This document shows, piece by piece, positions 8,730 through 15,887 of a stretch of DNA of 64,000 nt. The DNA is from Halococcus hamelinensis 100A6 (GTDB lineage: Archaea; Halobacteriota; Halobacteria; Halobacteriales; Halococcaceae): NCBI RefSeq assembly GCF_000336675.1, contig NZ_AOMB01000005.1, forward strand, positions 157,920 through 221,919, in the 5' to 3' direction. The translations under genes were made by a program, and so were the position numbers. Under the pieces are notes generated by a model. That model was not told the DNA's origin. It worked only from the letters and a program-made list of their open reading frames with translations, and did no database searches. Positions within the stretch are counted from its first letter, which is position 1. Every line of letters starts with the position of its first letter.

Positions 8730-8789
8730 CGGCACGCTCGGGTTCGCCAACGAATGCAGGCGACACTTCTATACTCCAGTGCTCCGACG

Positions 8790-8846
8790 GATGACTCAGC
8801 GCCCGTGCTGGGCGACCGTCACCACCTCGGACGGTGACGAGTCATC
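8790..8846 (+). promoter_or_regulatory. Structured leader or operator before gnd
   Basis: An outer inverted repeat GATGACTC (8790-8797)/GAGTCATC (8839-8846) encloses two further perfect hairpins: CGCCC/GGGCG (8800-8814, 5-nt loop) and CGTCACC/GGTGACG (8817-8839). The fold resembles a three-way junction. It ends 14 nt before the gnd ATG, next to an AGGA Shine-Dalgarno-like motif (8849-8852). A TATA-like TTCTATACT lies at 8767-8775. Confidence 0.4.
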
Positions 8847-8860
8847 GCAGGAATTCAACT

Positions 8861-9901
8861 ATGTCAGAACACAATCAAGAGTTGGGGATCGTCGGACTCG
8901 GGAAGATCGGCGGCAACCTCGCGAAACAGGCCGTCGAGAAGGACATTCGGGTGGTCGGCTTCGACACGGAGGACCGCTCGGACCTAGCGGACGAAGGCGT
9001 CGAGGTCCACGACGCCGGCGAGTACGACACGCTCGTCGAGGAACTCGACACGCCGCGGGTGGTCTACCTCTCGCTGCCCGCCGGCGACCTGATCGACAGC
9101 GAACTCGACAGCCTCCTCGAAGTGCTCGACGAGGGCGACGTCGTGATGGACGGCGGCAACTCCTTCTGGCGCGACTCGATGCGCCGCGAGGAGCGCGCCT
9201 GGGACGAGGGCGTCTACTACCTCGATACCGGGACCAGCGGCGGCCCGCCCCGCGCGAGCGAGGGGGCCTGCTTCATGGTCGGGGGTCGGGAGGAGGGCTT
9301 CGAGATCGCCGAACCCTACCTCGATACGCTCTCGGTGGATGGGGGACTCCTCCACGTCGGCCCGCCGGGCAGCGGCCACTTCGTGAAACTCGTCCACAAC
9401 GGCATCGAGTTCGGGATGCTCCAGTCGATCGCCGAGGGGGTCGAGCTCCTCAAATCCGGCCAGTTCGACGTCGACATGGCCGACGTCTTCCACAACTGGT
9501 CGAACGGCGCGGTGATCGAGAGCTGGCTCGTCAAGCTGATGGAGCTGGGCCTGCGCAAAGAGGACCAGCAGTCGGACGCCCCCGACTTCGAGGACATCCC
9601 GAACTACATCGAGGACACCGGCGAGGTCAACTGGCTGGTGAGCGAGGCCTACAAGGGCGAGACGCCCATCCCGGTGATCTCCCAGTCGGTGACCGAACTC
9701 TTCAAATCGCGGGGCCAACAACGCCACGCCTATCGTGCGATCGCGCTGATGCGACACGGCTTCGGGACCCACCCGTTCGGCGAGGACGACGCCATCCGGC
9801 AGGAGCGGTTCTCGGGCCGGGTCGACAACGAGGCGCGCCACGACCTCCGCGACGCCGACGACATGGACCCGGTCGGCCCGCTGGCCGACGAAGACGCCTG
9901 A
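8861..9901 (+). CDS. gnd: 6-phosphogluconate dehydrogenase (decarboxylating), short form
   Basis: Oxidises 6-phosphogluconate to ribulose 5-phosphate and CO2 in the oxidative pentose phosphate pathway. The 346-residue protein starts MSEHNQELGIVGLGKIGGNLAKQ (Rossmann GLGKIGGN), then shows VVMDGGNSFWRDSMRR, the substrate-binding DTGTSGGPPRASEGACFMVGG and catalytic GSGHFVKLVHNGIEFGM (Lys and His-Asn). Its short length is typical of the GntZ/YqeC-like class, not the 470-residue enteric form. The ATG at 8861 fits the family start. rpiA follows after 7 bp, so the two are co-transcribed and act consecutively on ribulose 5-phosphate. The leader contains a strong inverted-repeat structure. Confidence 0.95.
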   Translation: MSEHNQELGIVGLGKIGGNLAKQAVEKDIRVVGFDTEDRSDLADEGVEVHDAGEYDTLVEELDTPRVVYLSLPAGDLIDSELDSLLEVLDEGDVVMDGGNSFWRDSMRREERAWDEGVYYLDTGTSGGPPRASEGACFMVGGREEGFEIAEPYLDTLSVDGGLLHVGPPGSGHFVKLVHNGIEFGMLQSIAEGVELLKSGQFDVDMADVFHNWSNGAVIESWLVKLMELGLRKEDQQSDAPDFEDIPNYIEDTGEVNWLVSEAYKGETPIPVISQSVTELFKSRGQQRHAYRAIALMRHGFGTHPFGEDDAIRQERFSGRVDNEARHDLRDADDMDPVGPLADEDA

Positions 9902-9908
9902 TCCAACC

Positions 9909-10778
9909 ATGGCAAAAGAATTCACCGACGACGACAACGACATCCAGGTGTGGGCCGAGAGCGAGGCCGACACCATCGAAACGGCACGCGAGGAACTCGA
10001 CGCGGCGGGCGTCGAGATGAGCGACGAGGAGATCAGAGACCACATCGAGGTCATCCCCTCGCCGAACCGTATCAAATCCGGCGCGGACGGCGTCTTCGAC
10101 GCCCGCCGCCGCCGCGGCGGCATCCGCACGGCCCAGGACCTGATCGAGGACGGCATGGACGTCGGCCTCGGGACCGGGAGCACGACCGCGTGGGCGGTCG
10201 CCGAGGTCGGTCGCATGATCCGCCACGGCGAACTCGAAGACGTTCGTGGGGTCGCGACCTCGCTCCAGAGCCACGAGCTCGCGAAGGAGGCCGGCATTCC
10301 CCTCGTGAACCTCGACGCCGTCACCGAACTCGACGTCACCATCGACGGCGCGGACCAGTACTCCGAGGACGAACCCACCGTCATCAAGGGCGGCGGCGGC
10401 GCACACGCCCGCGAGAAAGTGGTCGACGCGATGGCCGACCGACTGGTCATCGCCACCGACGAGGAGAAGGCCACCGACCCGCTCGACTTTCCGGTTCCCG
10501 TGGAAGTCATGCCCGACGCCCGCGAGGTCGTCTCGAAGGACATCCGCGAGGTCGGCGGCGAACCCGAACTCCGGATGGCGGTCAAGAAGGACGGCCCCGT
10601 CTTCACCGCGAACGGCAACCTCGTGCTCGACGTCGACTTCGGCGGCCTCGACGATACGGCGGGGACCGCGCGCGACCTCGAGAAGATCCCGGGTATCCTC
10701 GAACACGGCATCTTCCTCGACATGGTCGATACGGTCTACCTCGGCACCGAGGACGACGTCGACGTCCTCGAGTTCTAA
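9909..10778 (+). CDS. rpiA: Ribose-5-phosphate isomerase A with N-terminal extension
   Basis: Interconverts ribulose 5-phosphate and ribose 5-phosphate, the product of the upstream gnd reaction. Core motifs are clear: GLGTGSTTAWAV (86-97), ATSLQSHELA, DVTIDGADQYSED and KGGGGAHAREKVV (catalytic acid/base loop), VEVMPDARE, and a C-terminal GIFLDMVDTVYLG. At 289 residues it is about 60 longer than usual RpiA. The first 60 or so residues (MAKEFTDDDNDIQVWAESEADTIET ...) have no counterpart in the standard enzyme and look like a small helical acidic module. The ATG at 9909 is the only sensible start 7 bp after gnd, so the extension appears real. Confidence 0.92.
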   Translation: MAKEFTDDDNDIQVWAESEADTIETAREELDAAGVEMSDEEIRDHIEVIPSPNRIKSGADGVFDARRRRGGIRTAQDLIEDGMDVGLGTGSTTAWAVAEVGRMIRHGELEDVRGVATSLQSHELAKEAGIPLVNLDAVTELDVTIDGADQYSEDEPTVIKGGGGAHAREKVVDAMADRLVIATDEEKATDPLDFPVPVEVMPDAREVVSKDIREVGGEPELRMAVKKDGPVFTANGNLVLDVDFGGLDDTAGTARDLEKIPGILEHGIFLDMVDTVYLGTEDDVDVLEF

Positions 10779-10838
10779 GACGACCTCCCGACATTTCTTC
10801 GCGGCGACCGACTCGATAGCGCCAGGTCCGCCACTCGT

Positions 10839-11642
10839 CTACCGGATCGTCGAGACCCGCCGGAGGAACGTCCGGAGTTCGGCGGACGCGGCCTCGTACT
10901 CGTCGAGGAACACGTAGTGGCCGGCGTCGGGGACGTGAACGAGCCGCCCATCCCGGAGGCGGGTCGCGACGTCGAGGTCGGCTCGCCGCTCCTCGATGCC
11001 GAGGTCGCGTCGGAAGACGAGGGTTGGACAGGTGATGGACTCGAACGCCTCGGCCACCGGCGGGTGGTCCTCGGCGACCTTCACGGCGTTCGGGTGACAC
11101 TCGTCGATCGATTCGGCGAGCCGTCGGACGTGATCCGTGTCGTGCGCGTCGTCGTACTCGGCGACCCGTTTTTCGACCGGACGCGCCTGCCGTTCGCGGA
11201 GGTGTTCACGGGCGCGTTCGCGTGTTTCGTCGGTGTTCACGTCCGGGAGGTCGCGGAATCGAGCGGGGTCTTCGAGCACCAGCCCGCGCGGCAGGTCGGG
11301 GTGGGTCGTGGCCGCCCACGCGACCGTCGCCGCGCCCATCGAGTGCCCGAGGAGGGTCGGGTTTTCGAGACCGAGTTCCTCGACGAGCGCGACGAGGTCC
11401 GAAACGCGAGTATCGATGTCGTAGCCCGTCTCGGGTGCGTCCGAGCGGCCGTGGCCGCGGGCGTCGTAGGCGATTACCTCGAAGTCGTCGGCGAGGTCCG
11501 AGCCGAGCGGGAGCCATCGCCGACCGTTGTCGTAGAGGCCGTGGGCCATGAGTATCGGTGGGCCGCTACCCGTCCGATAACACTGGAGGCCGACGCCGTT
11601 GGCCGAGACGGTCTCGGTCGTCCAGCGCTCGGGAAGGTTCAC
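10839..11642 (-). CDS. Alpha/beta hydrolase
   Basis: 267 residues with the canonical fold: oxyanion segment MAHGLYDNGRRW, DARGHGRSD, nucleophile elbow GHSMG (Ser101), a lid-like charged helical region (about 125-190), an acid-bearing strand LVFRRDLG, and the catalytic His in VPDAGHYVFLDE near residue 245. No secretion signal. Substrate cannot be read from sequence; haloperoxidase/esterase-like enzymes are nearest in appearance. It is convergent with rpiA and followed on the same strand by none of its own pathway genes. Confidence 0.85.
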   Translation of the reverse strand: MNLPERWTTETVSANGVGLQCYRTGSGPPILMAHGLYDNGRRWLPLGSDLADDFEVIAYDARGHGRSDAPETGYDIDTRVSDLVALVEELGLENPTLLGHSMGAATVAWAATTHPDLPRGLVLEDPARFRDLPDVNTDETRERAREHLRERQARPVEKRVAEYDDAHDTDHVRRLAESIDECHPNAVKVAEDHPPVAEAFESITCPTLVFRRDLGIEERRADLDVATRLRDGRLVHVPDAGHYVFLDEYEAASAELRTFLRRVSTIR

Positions 11643-11708
11643 GGGAGCGGTTCGTCCGTCGGCGAGAAGGCGTTTTCCATCCGAGCGGTCAGGGCGTGAG
11701 CGGGTCCG

Positions 11709-12110
11709 CTATCGGTCGGGTTCGTCGGTATCCGGCCGTTCTCGCGGGACGACGGTCCCCCGGTTCGTGTCGTCGTGGTCGTGGATCCCGAAGGGGAGCG
11801 TCGCCCCCTCTTCGAGCACCCAGAGGTGATAGGAGTTGGTGTCGTCGACGAGGCGTTCGGCGGGCGGGTAGACTTCGAGCGCCGCCCGGTCCTCGCCGAA
11901 GAGCTCGTTCTTGAGTTCGAAGAGGTCGTACCAGTCGTGGGTCGGCGAGTCGTCGATCCGGTGGACCTCGATATGGGTGAATCGCCCCCACGAGGTCTCG
12001 TGGTCGCCGCGGTCGACGACGTGGTAGTCGCCGTGCGTCTCGACCCCCGGCGGGACCTTCATCCCCGTCATCGGGGAATCGTCGTTCGATCGACCCTCGT
12101 CTCGATTCAT
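11709..12110 (-). CDS. Conserved-looking acidic protein of unknown function
   Basis: 133 residues starting at the ATG on 12110; the longer open frame upstream is compositionally unlike coding sequence. A central alpha/beta core reads HIEVHRIDDSPTHDWYDLFELKNELFGEDRAALEVYPP, followed by SYHLWVLEEGATLPFGIHDH. This pattern occurs in short bacterial and haloarchaeal proteins of unknown role. No metal-binding or catalytic motif is certain. It sits 66 bp upstream of the alpha/beta hydrolase start, so the two may be co-transcribed. Confidence 0.7.
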   Translation of the reverse strand: MNRDEGRSNDDSPMTGMKVPPGVETHGDYHVVDRGDHETSWGRFTHIEVHRIDDSPTHDWYDLFELKNELFGEDRAALEVYPPAERLVDDTNSYHLWVLEEGATLPFGIHDHDDTNRGTVVPRERPDTDEPDR

Positions 12111-12214
12111 GGAGGCTTCGTGTTCGTCGACGGAATAGAGCGTTTCGGCGGGTCGGCCGATCGTACGGCGAAGCGTGGAACAGTGAGAGAAGGTCGGAGA
12201 ACGTGCTCGTCGGA

Positions 12215-13081
12215 TCAGACCTCGACGACGGGATTTTCGAGCATCCCGATGTTCTCGATGTCGATCGAGACGTGGTCGCCCTCTTCGAGCGTGAAGTCGT
12301 CGGGAACCAACGAGGTACCGGTCATGAGCACCGAGAGTTCGGGGACCGCGTTGTGGCGGGTGAGGTACGAGACGAGCTCCTCGGGGGTGCGCACCATCTG
12401 GTCGGTCGAGGTGGCCCCGTCGAACATCGTCTCGCCGTCGCGCTCGATCGTCATCGAGAACTCGAGGTCGTTGGGGTCGCCGACCGTCTCGGGCGAGGCG
12501 ATGCACGGGCCGATCGCGGCACACCGGTCGTAGATCTTGGCCTGCGGGAGGTAGAGCGGGTTCTCGCCCTCGATCGACCGGCTCGACATGTCGTTCCCGA
12601 TGGTGTAGCCCACGATCTCGCCGCCGAAGACCACGACCGCGAGTTCGGGTTCGGGGACGTCCCAGTCCGAGTCGTTTCTGATCCCGACGGCCTCGCCGGG
12701 ACCCATCGTGCGCTCGGGGGTGGCCTTGAAGAAGATCTCGGGGCGCTCGTTCTCGAAGGCACCCTGGTACATCTCGCCGCGACCGCTCTCCTCCTCGCGC
12801 GCGTCGCTGCTGATCTGGTAGGTCACGCCCGCCGCCCAGACCTCGTCGGGCATCGCGGGGATCGCCGCGCCGTCGGTCACTGCGTCGGCGTCGAGCAGCG
12901 GCGCGTCGTCGATGACCCCTTCGGCCACCTCGTCGACGGTGGTTCCCTCGACCTCGGCGACGGTGGCGAGGTCGACGAACGAGGTGAGGCCGTCGCGGGC
13001 TGCCGTCAGGTCGTAGGCCTTCTCGTCGTTGCGGACGACGAACTTGGTCTCGCCGTCGACCGCGGTTCGGTAGTATCGCAT
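12215..13081 (-). CDS. FAH-family enzyme, candidate 2-keto-3-deoxy-pentonate dehydratase
   Basis: 288 residues, fumarylacetoacetate hydrolase fold. After a small N-terminal domain, the catalytic barrel shows WAAGVTY, MYQGAFENERPEIFFKATP, the metal-binding acid cluster EPELAVVVFGGEIVGYTIGNDMSSR and YLPQAKIYDRCAAIGP. In Haloferax volcanii a protein of this kind dehydrates 2-keto-3-deoxyxylonate or -arabinonate to 2-oxoglutarate semialdehyde; other family members hydrolyse 2,4-diketo-3-deoxy-rhamnonate. Divergent from the aldehyde dehydrogenase at 13207, which would take the semialdehyde. A CTTTTGTG box (13103-13110, minus strand) 26 nt upstream supports the ATG at 13081. Confidence 0.82.
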   Translation of the reverse strand: MRYYRTAVDGETKFVVRNDEKAYDLTAARDGLTSFVDLATVAEVEGTTVDEVAEGVIDDAPLLDADAVTDGAAIPAMPDEVWAAGVTYQISSDAREEESGRGEMYQGAFENERPEIFFKATPERTMGPGEAVGIRNDSDWDVPEPELAVVVFGGEIVGYTIGNDMSSRSIEGENPLYLPQAKIYDRCAAIGPCIASPETVGDPNDLEFSMTIERDGETMFDGATSTDQMVRTPEELVSYLTRHNAVPELSVLMTGTSLVPDDFTLEEGDHVSIDIENIGMLENPVVEV

Positions 13082-13206
13082 GGCCACGGTACGGCCCCCC
13101 TGCACAAAAGTCACCCCGGTTGACCTCGCGAGTCGTTCACGATCGATCGATTCGCTTGCCAACACAACCGAAAAGAAAAGGGGTGGTCGGCTCCGAAGGG
13201 GAGGTG
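13082..13206. promoter_or_regulatory. Divergent promoter region FAH / aldehyde dehydrogenase
   Basis: Contains the minus-strand TATA-like box for the FAH gene (13103-13110), an A-rich stretch AACCGAAAAGAAAAGG (about 13164-13179) that may serve the plus-strand gene, and a Shine-Dalgarno-like GGAGGTG (13200-13206) directly abutting the ATG at 13207. A shared region would let one regulator control both steps. Confidence 0.4.
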
Positions 13207-14670
13207 ATGACACAGACTTTCGAGAACTACGTCGACGGCGAGTGGCGCGCCAGCGAGACCGGCGAGACCTTCGAGGTCGTCAACCCCTCGGACACCACCG
13301 AGGTCGTCGCCGAGTGCCAGCAGTCGAGCGAGGCCGACGCCAACGGGGCCATCGAGGCCGCCGCGGCCGCGCGAGACGCCTGGAAGAACACCCCCGGTCC
13401 CGACCGCGGGGCGTTCCTGCGGACGACCGCGAAGAAGATGGACGAGCGCCGCGACGAGCTCGCCGAGACGCTCTCACGCGAGGAGGGCAAGACCCTCTCC
13501 GAGGCCACCGGCGAGACCGGCCGTGCGGTGGACATCTTCTACTACTACGCCGAGCGCGCGATGGACTACGCCGGCGAGAGCTACAACCCGAGCGCCCAGG
13601 GCCAGAACCTCTACACGGTACGCGAGCCGATGGGCGTCGCCGGCCTGATCACGCCGTGGAACTACCCCATCGCGATCCCGGCCTGGAAGATGGCCCCCGC
13701 GCTCGCGACCGGCAACACCGTCGTCTGCAAGCTCTCGAAAGAAGCTCCGACGGTCTACCTCAAGGTCATGGAGTGCATGGCCGAGGCCGCCGAGGAACAC
13801 GACGTCCCCGACGGCGTCGTCAACGTCCTGACCGGGAGCGGCGAGGAGGTCGGCCAGCCCATCGTCACCCACGACGAGGTCGACGCCGTCTCGTTCACCG
13901 GGAGCCGCCAGGTCGGCGACATGATCTACGAGCAGGCCACGGACGCCCACAAGCGCATTCAGACCGAGCTGGGTTCGAAGAATCCCACCGTGGTCACCGA
14001 GAACGCCGACGTCGAGCAGGCCGCCGACATCGTCTCCGGTGGGGCCTTCGGCGTCACCGGCCAGGCGTGTACCGCGACCGAGCGGGTCATCGTCCACGAG
14101 TCGGTCGAGGAGGAGTTCGTCGACGCGCTCGTCGAGCGCGCCGAGAACACCGAGATCGGCCACGGCGTCGAGGACCCCGGCATGGGTCCGAAGGCCAGCG
14201 AGAGCGAACTCGAGAACACCCTCGACTACTTCCAGACCGCCGAGGACGAGGGCGCGACGATCGAGTACGGCGGCGACGAACCCGATGGCGAGGAGTACGA
14301 GGACGGCTACTTCGTCCAGCCCACGGTCGTCTCCGGGCTCGACAGTGACGCGACCGTGATGCAGGAGGAGGTCTTCGGGCCGTTCGCCGGCGTAATGACC
14401 TACTCCGAGATCGACGAGGCCATCGAACTCGCCAACGACGTCGAGTACGGCCTCGCCGCCAGTATCGTCACCGACGACCACTCCCAGGCCAACCGCTTCG
14501 TCGACGAGATCGACTTCGGTATCGTGAAGGTCAACGAGGCGACGACCGGCCTCGAACTCCACGTCCCGTTCGGCGGGATGAACGCCTCCTCCAGCGAGAC
14601 CTACCGCGAGCAGGGCGAGGAGGGGATGGACTACTTCACCATCATCAAGACGGTCTACGACTCGTACTAG
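13207..14670 (+). CDS. Aldehyde dehydrogenase, candidate 2-oxoglutarate semialdehyde dehydrogenase
   Basis: 487-residue NAD(P)+-dependent aldehyde dehydrogenase: PWNYPIAIPAWK (Asn152), GSRQVGDMIYEQA, ELGSKNP with general base Glu255, catalytic Cys288 in GQACTATERVIV, and EEVFGPFAGV. In the Haloferax volcanii pentose pathway an enzyme of this class oxidises 2-oxoglutarate semialdehyde to 2-oxoglutarate. Pairing with the FAH-family dehydratase across a divergent promoter supports this, though succinate-semialdehyde or other substrates remain possible. The ATG at 13207 is preceded by GGAGGTG with almost no spacer. The gene is convergent with the SDR gene, with repeat copy B between. Confidence 0.88.
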   Translation: MTQTFENYVDGEWRASETGETFEVVNPSDTTEVVAECQQSSEADANGAIEAAAAARDAWKNTPGPDRGAFLRTTAKKMDERRDELAETLSREEGKTLSEATGETGRAVDIFYYYAERAMDYAGESYNPSAQGQNLYTVREPMGVAGLITPWNYPIAIPAWKMAPALATGNTVVCKLSKEAPTVYLKVMECMAEAAEEHDVPDGVVNVLTGSGEEVGQPIVTHDEVDAVSFTGSRQVGDMIYEQATDAHKRIQTELGSKNPTVVTENADVEQAADIVSGGAFGVTGQACTATERVIVHESVEEEFVDALVERAENTEIGHGVEDPGMGPKASESELENTLDYFQTAEDEGATIEYGGDEPDGEEYEDGYFVQPTVVSGLDSDATVMQEEVFGPFAGVMTYSEIDEAIELANDVEYGLAASIVTDDHSQANRFVDEIDFGIVKVNEATTGLELHVPFGGMNASSSETYREQGEEGMDYFTIIKTVYDSY

Positions 14671-15067
14671 ATAGCGCGTTCTCTCGCCGTTTTCCGGCGC
14701 TTCGTGCGCCGCTTTTTCTCACGGTCAGTAGCAGAGGCCCCGTCCCATCGAATCCCATCGCTCGCGCGGCGGGCGGCCCGCCGCGGTCGCGGTGCGGGAG
14801 CGGCGGTGGCGGCGGTGGTGGCGGTGCGGTCCTGGCGGGTGAAGGGCGAGACCGCGAGCGGAGCGAGCGGTCGAGGGCTTCGGCGGAGGCGGTGTTGGGT
14901 GGTTGTGGAGCGGTTGCGGAAGGTGAGTAGTTGTACCGCGAGCGAACGGAGGGAGCGAGCGGGCCGAGGAACCCCCGAGCGGAGCGAGTGGGGTGACGAC
15001 GGCTTTTGATCCACATTTTGCCAGCGGAGCGAGCGCTAGCGAGCGAAGCGCAGCAAAAGGTGGGGGG
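14671..15067 (-). repeat. Intergenic repeat family, copy B (complete)
   Basis: Fills the whole gap between the convergent aldehyde dehydrogenase and SDR genes, oriented with the SDR gene and starting at its TAA stop (15068-15070). Blocks on the minus strand: CCCACCTTTTGCTGCG head, GCGCT/AGCGC inner stem, core GCAAAATGTGGATCAAAAGC (15002-15021), ACCCC/GGGGGT hairpin, CGCTCGC direct repeats ending GCGGTACAA, GAAGCCCTC, GACCGC/GCGGTC hairpin (14850-14872), then the CCAGGACCGCACCGCC tail. About 68 nt spanning the core are nearly identical to copy E, 39 kb away. Confidence 0.9.
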
Positions 15068-15862
15068 TTAGATAGCGGTCCAGCCGCCGTCGACGAAGAG
15101 GAGCTGGCCGGTGATGTAGGAGGCGTCCTCGCTCGCGAGGAAGAGCACCGCGCCCGCGTTGTCGTCGGGGTGGCCCTCGCGGCCGAGCGGGACGGGTTTG
15201 ATGAATCCCTCACCGCCCTCGCTCGCGGCCTCCTGGGCCTCCTGGGACCAGCCCTCGGTGAACTCGGTGGCGATCTGGCCCGGGCCGATGGCGTTCACAC
15301 GGATGTCGTGCTCGGCGAGTTCGAGCGCCGCGCCCCGCGTGACCATCTTGATCGCGCCCTTGGTCGAGTCGTACTGGACCTGACCGAACTGAGCGACTTC
15401 CGAGGATATCGAGGCGGTGTTGACGATGCTCCCCGGCTCGTCGCGGTCGATCATGTCCCGGGCGGCGGCCTGGGTGCCGAAGAACGCTCCCCGAACGTTG
15501 GTGTGATGGAGCAGGTCGAAGTCCTCCTGCTCGACGTCGAGGAAGGGTTCCGAGTGCTGGACGCCGGCGTTGTTCACCATCACGTCGACGCCGCCGTAGT
15601 CGCGGGCGGCCTCGACCACGGACTCGATCGCCGCGGGGTCCGAGACGTCGGTCTCGACGTACTCGCTGGTGCCGCCGGATTCGGCGATGAGCTCGTGGGT
15701 CGGGACGTCCTCGCCCTCGATCTTCGGGTCCTCGCGGACGTCGGCGGTGAGCACCGTGGCCCCGGCCGCGCCGAATTCGAGCGCGATGGCCCGGCCGATC
15801 CCCGCACTGCCGCCGGTGACGATAACGGTCTCGTCGCTGAAATCGAAGTTCGCGGTTCCCAT
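15068..15862 (-). CDS. Short-chain dehydrogenase/reductase, candidate sugar 1-dehydrogenase
   Basis: 264-residue classical SDR. The cofactor motif TGGSAGIG is at 16-23, with an acidic residue after strand 2 (ADVRED), NNAG at 97-100, catalytic Ser near 151 and YDSTK (Tyr164, Lys168), and the C-terminal FLASEDASYITGQLLFVDGGW. It lies 25 bp after the lactonase-like gene and third in the order dehydratase, lactonase, dehydrogenase, suggesting oxidation of a sugar to its lactone; this is inference. A CTTAAGCC box (15885-15892) overlapping the preceding gene's stop lies about 27 nt before the ATG, so it may also be transcribed alone. The stop is the TAA that begins repeat copy B. Confidence 0.85.
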   Translation of the reverse strand: MGTANFDFSDETVIVTGGSAGIGRAIALEFGAAGATVLTADVREDPKIEGEDVPTHELIAESGGTSEYVETDVSDPAAIESVVEAARDYGGVDVMVNNAGVQHSEPFLDVEQEDFDLLHHTNVRGAFFGTQAAARDMIDRDEPGSIVNTASISSEVAQFGQVQYDSTKGAIKMVTRGAALELAEHDIRVNAIGPGQIATEFTEGWSQEAQEAASEGGEGFIKPVPLGREGHPDDNAGAVLFLASEDASYITGQLLFVDGGWTAI

Positions 15863-15887
15863 GTCACCCCCTGCGACCGTCGCCGGC

